Source: Spirochaetaceae bacterium (GTDB lineage: Bacteria > Spirochaetota > Spirochaetia > Treponematales > Breznakiellaceae). Taken from it: a stretch of DNA of 6,443 nucleotides. A model generated the notes under the pieces. The model was not told where the DNA came from and made no database searches. It saw nothing but the letters and a program-made list of their open reading frames with translations. The stretch covers positions 1 through 6,443 of the forward strand of contig JAIRMY010000108.1 of assembly GCA_031258335.1 (NCBI GenBank). The letters are read 5' to 3'. Positions 1-4,518 of the stretch are shown here, piece after piece. The number at the start of each line of letters is the position of its first letter. Position 1 is the stretch's first letter. Both the position numbers and the translations under genes were made by a program.

Positions 1-467
1 AGGGTACGGATCCTCACCTCATACGGATGGAAGACGGCGCAGGCGGGCGTGTGCTGCAAGATCTGGGACTCATACGCGGTAACTTTGTGCAGGGCGCTCC
101 CAATTGGTCCCCCGCCGCCCGGGTGTCGGGCGGTTCGCTGTTTGACGTTGTGATCTCGCTCCGCGACGCTATGCTGAACGGGGACGCGGAGTTTATAGGC
201 GGGCAGGGTTTGGGCGGCGTAGATCAGGCTATGGACAACCTCAACGCCCGTATCGCCGTGATGGGGAGCCGCGCAGAACGCATGGAAATGACATGGGGGC
301 GTATCAACATGGAAATACCCAACGTTATGGAGACTTTGAGCCGCGAGGCGGGGCTTGATTTTGAGAGCGCCGCCGTGGAATACAACATGATGGATATGGC
401 TCACAAGGCGGCGCTTCAGACTGCCGCAAGGATAATTCCACCTACTCTGCTGGACTACCTTAGATAG
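1..467 (+). CDS. flgL: FlgL, flagellar hook-filament junction protein (3' part only)
   Basis: The reading frame is open from the first complete codon (position 3) to TAG at 465-467, so the gene starts upstream of the window; the ATG at 27 is internal. About 154 C-terminal residues are present. FlgL (HAP3) is secreted through the flagellar export apparatus and joins hook to filament. Visible support: a GGRVLQDLGLI segment near the start, typical of the end of the variable domain; then a long heptad-like helical region; then the flagellin-type D0 C-terminal helix with EYNMMDMAHKAALQTAARI and the terminal PPTLLDYLR, which matches the usual FlgL ending. It lies 16 bases before fliW, in the order flgL-fliW-csrA that I recall from treponemes. 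The C-terminal helix is shared with flagellin, so flagellin is the alternative, but spirochaete flagellins are not normally placed directly before fliW and the terminal LLDYL suits FlgL. Confidence 0.87.
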   Translation, partial: GTDPHLIRMEDGAGGRVLQDLGLIRGNFVQGAPNWSPAARVSGGSLFDVVISLRDAMLNGDAEFIGGQGLGGVDQAMDNLNARIAVMGSRAERMEMTWGRINMEIPNVMETLSREAGLDFESAAVEYNMMDMAHKAALQTAARIIPPTLLDYLR

Positions 468-472
468 GGGAT

Positions 473-477
473 AGGAG
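473..477 (+). promoter_or_regulatory. Ribosome binding site supporting the TTG start of fliW
   Basis: AGGAG lies six bases before the TTG at 484-486. No ATG lies nearby in frame, and the protein begins at the position expected for FliW, so the site decides the unusual TTG start. The same stretch holds two GGA triplets (469-471 and 474-476), the core of CsrA-binding sites, so CsrA could in principle occlude it; that is inference. Confidence 0.6.
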
Positions 478-483
478 AAAACT

Positions 484-939
484 TTGAAAGTTGCTACAAA
501 AGCCTACGGGCTGATAGATGTTGACGAGAGACAGAAAATCCTGTTCCCCTCCGGCATTTTCGGGTTCGAGGCACTGAAGGAATACGTGATGCTTGACGCG
601 GAACAGCAGCCGTTTTTCTGGCTGCAATCGACGGAAAGCGCGGCGGCGGCTTTTATAATGATAAGCCCCTTTTTGTGGAGGCCGGATTACGAACTTGACC
701 TTGGCGATGACGAATTAAGCGACATAGGCATATCCTCACCCGAGACGGCGCTCGTGTTTTCTATAGTAACCATCCCACCGGACGGAGGCCCCATGACCGC
801 CAATTTACAGGGACCCGTAGTAATTAACCGCGATACCCGCATGGGCAAGCAGATGATCCTAGCCGACCCGCGCTGGAAAACGAAGCACGATATAATCGCC
901 GAACTTTCCGCCAATGGGTCAGAGAAGACATCATGCTGA
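484..939 (+). CDS. fliW: FliW, flagellar assembly factor and CsrA antagonist
   Basis: A 151-residue protein, the normal length for FliW. In Bacillus subtilis, FliW binds either flagellin or CsrA; when flagellin is exported, freed FliW sequesters CsrA and relieves repression of flagellin translation. Visible family motifs are FPSGIFGFE at residues 21-29, the QPFFWLQS segment at 42-49, TANLQGPVVIN at 105-115 and GKQMIL at 121-126. The start is TTG with a good Shine-Dalgarno. The gene follows flgL by 16 bases, and its last seven bases (ATGCTGA) are also the first bases of csrA, so the two are almost certainly translationally coupled and produced together. The C-terminal tail after about residue 140 (SANGSEKTSC) is not conserved in what I know of the family. 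The identification rests on motifs, length and csrA linkage, and is firm. Confidence 0.93.
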   Translation: MKVATKAYGLIDVDERQKILFPSGIFGFEALKEYVMLDAEQQPFFWLQSTESAAAAFIMISPFLWRPDYELDLGDDELSDIGISSPETALVFSIVTIPPDGGPMTANLQGPVVINRDTRMGKQMILADPRWKTKHDIIAELSANGSEKTSC

Positions 940-1175
940 TACTGACACGCAAAAGCGGCGAAAAGATAATCATAGGCGAGAGCATAACTGTTTCAGTAAT
1001 CGAAGTGCGCGGCGACCAGGCGCGTATAGGTGTTGACGCCCCAAAAACTGTCAAGGTATACCGCGAAGAGGTATTTGAAGCGATCAAGTCCGAGAATCAG
1101 GCTGCCGCCGCCTCAAAAACCGTACTCCCAAAGATGGATTTGATTGAATTCGAGTTAAAAAATAAGAATCTATGA
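933..1175 (+). CDS. csrA: CsrA, carbon storage regulator, RNA-binding translational regulator
   Basis: An 80-residue protein whose first 47 residues follow the CsrA fold closely: MLILTRKSGEKIIIG at 1-15, then VRGDQARIGVDAPKTV at 25-40, then VYREEVFEAI at 42-51. The two RNA-contact regions, around Leu4/Arg6 and Arg44, are intact; the residue before Arg44 is Tyr rather than the common His. CsrA homodimers bind GGA-containing hairpins, usually over ribosome binding sites, and repress translation; in FliW-bearing bacteria the classical target is flagellin mRNA. The C-terminus after residue 55 is longer than in Escherichia coli CsrA (61 residues), consistent with the extended form that FliW recognises in Firmicutes and spirochaetes. 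The ATG lies inside the fliW stop region (7-base overlap) and only a weak purine stretch (AGAGAAG, 921-927) precedes it, so reinitiation after fliW is the likely route of translation. Confidence 0.96.
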   Translation: MLILTRKSGEKIIIGESITVSVIEVRGDQARIGVDAPKTVKVYREEVFEAIKSENQAAAASKTVLPKMDLIEFELKNKNL

Positions 1176-1226
1176 TACGCCGCGCCCCTTGACGGAGTAA
1201 GGACGGCGCTGTATTGGTTGAATATA

Positions 1227-1242
1227 GCGCCCTAGCGGGCGC
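1227..1242 (+). terminator. GC hairpin between csrA and rpmB, possible terminator or leader structure
   Basis: GCGCCC at 1227-1232 and GGGCGC at 1237-1242 form a perfect six-base-pair stem around a TAGC loop. The downstream stretch 1244-1256 is T-rich (TAATCTTATTTTT), but the T run begins several bases after the stem, so it is not a textbook intrinsic terminator. It sits 51 bases after the csrA stop and 16 bases before the rpmB Shine-Dalgarno (AGGGAA, 1258-1263). It could separate the flagellar and ribosomal transcripts, or act as a structured rpmB leader. The stem is directly visible; its role is inferred. Confidence 0.4.
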
Positions 1243-1269
1243 GTAATCTTATTTTTCAGGGAAGTAATC

Positions 1270-1473
1270 ATGTCACGTACTTGCGATATTTGCGGGAAGC
1301 ATACGATAACGGGAAACAAAGTCAGCCACGCCAAGAACCGGACGCGGAGAACATGGCAGCCCAACATCAAAAAGGTAAAGACCGAGATTGACGGCACAAC
1401 GGTAACGGTTAAAATCTGCGCGCGCTGCCTAAAAAGCGATTTTATTACACGAAAAATCTCCGTCAAGGCATAA
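1270..1473 (+). CDS. rpmB: Large-subunit ribosomal protein bL28, zinc-binding form
   Basis: A 67-residue basic protein of the usual bL28 length. It opens with MSRTCDICGK, followed by the conserved VSHAKNRTRRTWQPNI at residues 18-33, the most recognisable bL28 segment. Two CxxC pairs, Cys5/Cys8 and Cys50/Cys53, make this the zinc-coordinating (C+) form. Bacteria that also keep a cysteine-free paralogue normally control that copy through zinc-responsive repression; whether one exists here cannot be seen. The ATG is preceded by AGGGAA with about six bases of spacing. It lies 94 bases after csrA and 4 bases before pyrH, so it heads a short rpmB-pyrH transcript or continues the csrA one. Identification is secure. 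Confidence 0.97.
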   Translation: MSRTCDICGKHTITGNKVSHAKNRTRRTWQPNIKKVKTEIDGTTVTVKICARCLKSDFITRKISVKA

Positions 1474-1477
1474 ACCC

Positions 1478-2185
1478 ATGACCAGAGTCATCTCTCTGGG
1501 CGGTTCAATAGTCGCTCCGGACAAGGTAGACTGCATTTATCTGCAAAGATTCGTAGGCCTGATTGAAACGTTGCTGACGGAAGACAACGCGGAACGTTTC
1601 ATCATAGTTGTGGGAGGCGGCGGCCCGGCGCGGGCATGGCAGGCGGCGTACCGCGAGGTAAGCGGGGCGCTAGGCGCCGTGCCGGACGACGGGCAGGCGG
1701 ACTGGATAGGGATAATGGCAACGAGGCTAAATGCGCAGCTTGTAAAGGCTCTGTTTGGCAGGCGTTGCACGGATGATGTCGTTACCAACCCCGAAGCCGG
1801 GCTGACTGAAGGCATATTTACCGGACGGGTGCTCCTTGCCGCCGGCTGGAAACCTGGATTTTCATCGGATAACGACGCCGTGCTGCTGGCAAAGCGCTTT
1901 GGGGCAAAGACGGTGATAAACCTTTCAAACATCGAAAAAGTGTACACCGCGGACCCGAAAACAGACCCGCGGGCAAAACCCATAGACAGTATACGCTGGG
2001 AGGACTTTCGCGTCCTCTCCGGCGATGTCTGGACGCCGGGCAAAAATGTGCCGTTTGACCCTGTCGCCAGCAGAAACGCCGCCGAAGCGGGTTTAAACGT
2101 GATATGCGCGGCTGGCGGCGATATGGAAAACCTACGCCAAATCCTCCGCGGCGCCGCCTATACCGGTACCCTTATCCACGCTTAA
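1478..2185 (+). CDS. pyrH: UMP kinase, archaeal/spirochaete subfamily
   Basis: A 235-residue amino-acid-kinase-fold enzyme that phosphorylates UMP to UDP with ATP in pyrimidine nucleotide synthesis, in the cytoplasm. Visible motifs are the phosphate-binding ISLGGSIVAP at residues 5-14, VVGGGGPAR at 44-52, DWIGI at 75-79, the SSDNDAVLLA segment at 129-138, the nucleotide-site NIEKVYTADPKTDP at 151-164 and VPFDPVAS at 191-198. The GGSxxxP start, without the lysine found in typical bacterial UMP kinases, and the NxEKVYTADP and DPxAS blocks match the archaeal-type subfamily, which also holds the spirochaete enzymes. The bacterial type is a GTP-activated hexamer; regulation of this subfamily may differ. 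The ATG follows rpmB by four bases, with AAGG at 1465-1468 as a modest ribosome site. Its last 14 bases overlap the end of the opposing glycosyltransferase gene. Another amino-acid kinase is the alternative, but the pattern favours UMP kinase. Confidence 0.88.
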   Translation: MTRVISLGGSIVAPDKVDCIYLQRFVGLIETLLTEDNAERFIIVVGGGGPARAWQAAYREVSGALGAVPDDGQADWIGIMATRLNAQLVKALFGRRCTDDVVTNPEAGLTEGIFTGRVLLAAGWKPGFSSDNDAVLLAKRFGAKTVINLSNIEKVYTADPKTDPRAKPIDSIRWEDFRVLSGDVWTPGKNVPFDPVASRNAAEAGLNVICAAGGDMENLRQILRGAAYTGTLIHA

Positions 2186-3005
2186 TGTATTTCTGGAAGT
2201 AATATCGTACCGCGCCCAGCAAACCATACCTGCGCGTCCTGTTGATGAAGCGGAGCGTGGATATTAAGAGCCGCGAAACAAACGCATCTTCCCCGAACTT
2301 TTTGAGTATACGCTGTTCCCTTTCGCGGAACGCGCGCCATTTATCCGTATGGTACTGCGCCCCAAAATGGTGTACTGTAAACGTGTTCTCTGTCTTTTCT
2401 ATTTCGCCCGTCATGACATTCTTTGCGGTAAAATAATCGTTTGAATATACTTTGTAGTTTTTATCCGCAAAATATTTTTTTAAGACGCTGCGCATCAATT
2501 CCGGCGCTAAAACCGGATTTATAAATTCATGGCGCTCCGAACGGTCCAGCTTCATTATTTCCGGCAGTTTTGCCGGATCAAAAAACGGGGTGTTTTCATA
2601 ATACTCCATGCATTTTTTTATGAAAGGATGCCCCTTTTGCGCCCCAAAGCAGCCGGCTTCAATATTTTCGCATCTGTGGTTTTCATAGGCAAGCATGAGA
2701 TCCGAATCCAGCAGCCCGTCAAACGGTTTTACAGCCTCGATGTCCGTATCAAGGTAGATCCCGCCTGTTGTATACACGGCGTACAGCCTTATGTAATCCG
2801 CGGCGCAGGCGTAAAGACCGACTTCAAAAGCCTGTTTTACCCAGAGCACGCTGTCGATGTCAAAACGCCTCGTGTCCCACAGCACAAATTCATAACCGGT
2901 GAGTTTTTCCGTCCATGTTTCGATGCAGCGCTTGTACGCCGCCGGCATCTCGTCACGAGAAAGCCAGCAGTAGTGAATTATTTTTGGTATGACGGAATTC
3001 GACAA
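2172..3005 (-). CDS. GT32-type glycosyltransferase with DXD motif
   Basis: A 277-residue protein of the glycosyltransferase sugar-binding (DXD) family that includes Och1-like and capsule or lipopolysaccharide transferases. It opens with IPKIIHYCWLS at residues 6-16, the hallmark GT32 start, followed by CAADYIRLYAVYTTGGIYLDTDIE at about 67-90; Asp70 and Arg73 and the metal/nucleotide-sugar DTD motif at 86-88 are present. HPFI near 126 and VHHFGAQYH near 216-224 also fit. No signal peptide is visible; a basic C-terminal tail rich in Arg, Lys and Tyr suggests peripheral membrane contact. It probably adds a sugar to a surface polysaccharide or glycolipid; donor and acceptor cannot be told. The start is TTG, with an in-frame TAA immediately before it and GGAGG eight bases upstream. 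It follows the endonuclease gene by 24 bases on the same strand and ends tail-to-tail inside pyrH (14-base overlap). Confidence 0.85.
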   Translation of the reverse strand: MSNSVIPKIIHYCWLSRDEMPAAYKRCIETWTEKLTGYEFVLWDTRRFDIDSVLWVKQAFEVGLYACAADYIRLYAVYTTGGIYLDTDIEAVKPFDGLLDSDLMLAYENHRCENIEAGCFGAQKGHPFIKKCMEYYENTPFFDPAKLPEIMKLDRSERHEFINPVLAPELMRSVLKKYFADKNYKVYSNDYFTAKNVMTGEIEKTENTFTVHHFGAQYHTDKWRAFREREQRILKKFGEDAFVSRLLISTLRFINRTRRYGLLGAVRYYFQKYIKRG

Positions 3006-3013
3006 TTACAAAT

Positions 3014-3018
3014 CCTCC
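3014..3018 (-). promoter_or_regulatory. Ribosome binding site fixing the TTG start of the glycosyltransferase
   Basis: GGAGG on the minus strand lies eight bases before the TTG at 3005-3003. An in-frame TAA (3008-3006) directly precedes that TTG, so no longer protein is possible, and the GT32 IPKIIH motif begins five residues later, so no shorter one is likely. The site falls in the 24-base gap after the endonuclease stop codon. Confidence 0.7.
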
Positions 3019-3029
3019 GGTTTATAGCT

Positions 3030-3590
3030 TTATTTATACAAAACAATAAATTTATTATCCCGCGCTTCTTTTGTTAATGCCGCTTGCTGACCAGTTTCGC
3101 TTTTTTGTCCCAGCCAGTCTGAATGATTTAACCATCCCATTTGAATGAGCAGGAGTTTTGGTTCATTTTCTTGAATCTTTTCAAAATTAATGGTTAAATA
3201 ATATCCCGTCTTTGATTTTCCACTATCTGACTTTGTATAACTTCTATTTCCATAAATAGATTTTTGTGAAGATGTTTTTAATTCCAATGAATAAAAATCA
3301 TCATATTCACATACGATATCTTTTTCATTTCCAATGCCCTTACGAAACCCTTCAATATTCTTAGAAATATATACTGGAATTACATCGTGCGGCAATGCGC
3401 CAGTTGCCTGTAGTGAAATGCCCATCTCGTTTATTTGCATATTTAAATATGTATTGATTTTACCATGCAAAATACTTTGCCATGACTTTAAGCATAGATC
3501 AACTATCACAGGAGTAAGAGGGTGTTTTTCAACCAGGCAGCGGGTTATTTCATGCCATTGTTCCACCGGAATATTTTCATACGGATTCAT
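3030..3590 (-). CDS. Type II restriction endonuclease, PD-(D/E)xK fold, ScaI-like
   Basis: A 186-residue protein encoded directly after, and overlapping by 14 bases, a DNA methyltransferase. It would cut unmodified DNA at the sequence its partner methylates. Visible support: KDIV with Asp91, followed by SLELKTSS with Glu103-x-Lys105, an arrangement matching the D...ExK catalytic centre; then IYGNRSYT at 112-119, SKTGYYLTINFEKI at 126-139 and the C-terminal GWLNHSDWLGQ at 152-162 with TGQQAAL after it. The N-terminal PYENIPVEQWHEIT and this GNRSY/GWLxHxDWxGQ/TGQQA set are what I recall of the ScaI restriction endonuclease family (AGTACT); family membership is from memory and the target is unproven. 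AGGAG at 3601-3605 lies ten bases before the ATG. The DNA is strongly AT-rich compared with pyrH or the ABC-F gene, suggesting transfer. Confidence 0.82.
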   Translation of the reverse strand: MNPYENIPVEQWHEITRCLVEKHPLTPVIVDLCLKSWQSILHGKINTYLNMQINEMGISLQATGALPHDVIPVYISKNIEGFRKGIGNEKDIVCEYDDFYSLELKTSSQKSIYGNRSYTKSDSGKSKTGYYLTINFEKIQENEPKLLLIQMGWLNHSDWLGQKSETGQQAALTKEARDNKFIVLYK

Positions 3591-4494
3591 AAATTAAATT
3601 CTCCTGTTCAAAAGGAATTAGTGTTAGCTGCTGTGATTGTAAATTGCTGATACGATTCTTTGCTATATCGCAGTATTCTGGTTTTATTTCAAAACCAACA
3701 CAATAGCGTTTGTTTTTTATGCAAGATTCAAATGTTGTCCCGGATCCAATGAAAGGATCAAATACTATTCCTTTGGCATTGGTAAACCCTAAAACCAATC
3801 TGTCGATTAAATCAGTTGGAAATTGGCATGGATGTGGTGTACGTTCTTCTGACGAACGATTGTATCCCGTTGTTACCTTCGCTATTTCCCATACGTCAGA
3901 AGGATTTTTTCCCAAAGTATTAACACGCAATTTTCCATTCCGCTTTGAATTTGGATATTTAACATTCTTATCCCGAATTGCATCCAGATTAAAGACATAA
4001 TTTTTACTGTCCTTTACATACCATAATATTTTTTCATTTCGCGGGCTTAAATAATTTTTACACGCAACACCGGCTGAATAGTTCCAAATTATTTCCTGAT
4101 TGAGATATAATGGTACTTTATCCCATAACAAATAGGGAAGAGGAACAGCGTGTGCCTGTTCTTCAATAGATACATATCCTAAATTCAATAAAAGCGTACC
4201 ATTTGAAACAAGAATTTTACTTGAACCAGAAATCCATTGTGCTGACCAATTTACATAATCCTGTAATGGCTTAACATCTTCGTATTCTTTTCCAATATTG
4301 TAAGGCGGGCTTGTTATTATTGCATCAAATAGTTCACCTTTTAATTTTCCCTGCATTTCTAAAGTATCCCCACAAAATAAAATACAGGTATTTGTTTCAA
4401 AATAAGGATAACCTAAAGCAGAAATCAAAAATTGTTTGATTTTATTAAATTTTTGGTTTGTTATTTTTGCAGCGTTTAACCGTTTGTTCTCCAT
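3577..4494 (-). CDS. Type II DNA methyltransferase, beta class with SPPY motif (probably N4-cytosine)
   Basis: From the ATG at 4494 this is a 305-residue S-adenosylmethionine-dependent DNA methyltransferase of the N4-cytosine/N6-adenine family. The catalytic motif ITSPPYNIG at residues 60-68 comes first and the cofactor motif FDPFIGSGTT at 245-254 comes last, followed by VGFEI at 266-270; this order defines the beta class. HPCQFP at 221-226, the block preceding motif I, is also present. SPPY, rather than DPPY or NPPY, points to N4-cytosine methylation, which agrees with a ScaI-like partner, although some SPPY enzymes methylate adenine. A TTG at 4512 would add MYRRLF, but AGAAGG lies six bases before the ATG at 4494, which I prefer. 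The gene precedes its endonuclease (14-base overlap), so protection is made first. It starts 24 bases after the ABC-F stop. No controller-protein gene lies in between. Composition is AT-rich (19 of 60 G/C at 4081-4140). Confidence 0.93.
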   Translation of the reverse strand: MENKRLNAAKITNQKFNKIKQFLISALGYPYFETNTCILFCGDTLEMQGKLKGELFDAIITSPPYNIGKEYEDVKPLQDYVNWSAQWISGSSKILVSNGTLLLNLGYVSIEEQAHAVPLPYLLWDKVPLYLNQEIIWNYSAGVACKNYLSPRNEKILWYVKDSKNYVFNLDAIRDKNVKYPNSKRNGKLRVNTLGKNPSDVWEIAKVTTGYNRSSEERTPHPCQFPTDLIDRLVLGFTNAKGIVFDPFIGSGTTFESCIKNKRYCVGFEIKPEYCDIAKNRISNLQSQQLTLIPFEQENLIYESV

Positions 4495-4500
4495 AAATAA

Positions 4501-4506
4501 CCTTCT
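4501..4506 (-). promoter_or_regulatory. Ribosome binding site choosing the methyltransferase start
   Basis: AGAAGG on the minus strand, six bases before the ATG at 4494-4492. The alternative TTG at 4512 has only a G-rich run two bases upstream, too close to serve well, and would place this AGAAGG inside the coding region. The site lies in the 24-base gap between the ABC-F stop and the methyltransferase. Confidence 0.6.
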
Positions 4507-4518
4507 ATACAATACCCC

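Noticed and set aside
1189..1217. TTGACG, 17 bases, TATTGG as a sigma-70-like promoter for rpmB.
   Set aside because: The -10 element matches the consensus at only three of six positions, and the hairpin at 1227-1242 would lie downstream of it.
1170..1466. A 98-residue minus-strand open reading over rpmB with a hydrophobic middle.
   Set aside because: It is antisense to the highly conserved bL28 gene and the csrA-rpmB spacer; no support for translation.
1537..2043. A 168-residue minus-strand open reading across pyrH.
   Set aside because: A Ser/Pro/Arg-rich shadow produced by the GC-rich pyrH codons; no motifs and no ribosome site.
2529..3077. A 182-residue plus-strand open reading across the glycosyltransferase region.
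   Set aside because: It is antisense to the GT32 gene, whose DXD and IPKIIHYCW motifs are unmistakable; it has no recognisable domain.
3034..4511. The 7-base word TATACAA near both ends of the AT-rich restriction module as a possible target-site duplication.
   Set aside because: The left copy lies inside the endonuclease coding sequence, and such a word is expected by chance in AT-rich DNA; no inverted repeats or transposase accompany it.
4494..4512. A TTG at 4512 as the methyltransferase start, adding six residues.
   Set aside because: Its only purine-rich run is two bases upstream, whereas the ATG at 4494 has AGAAGG at six bases.
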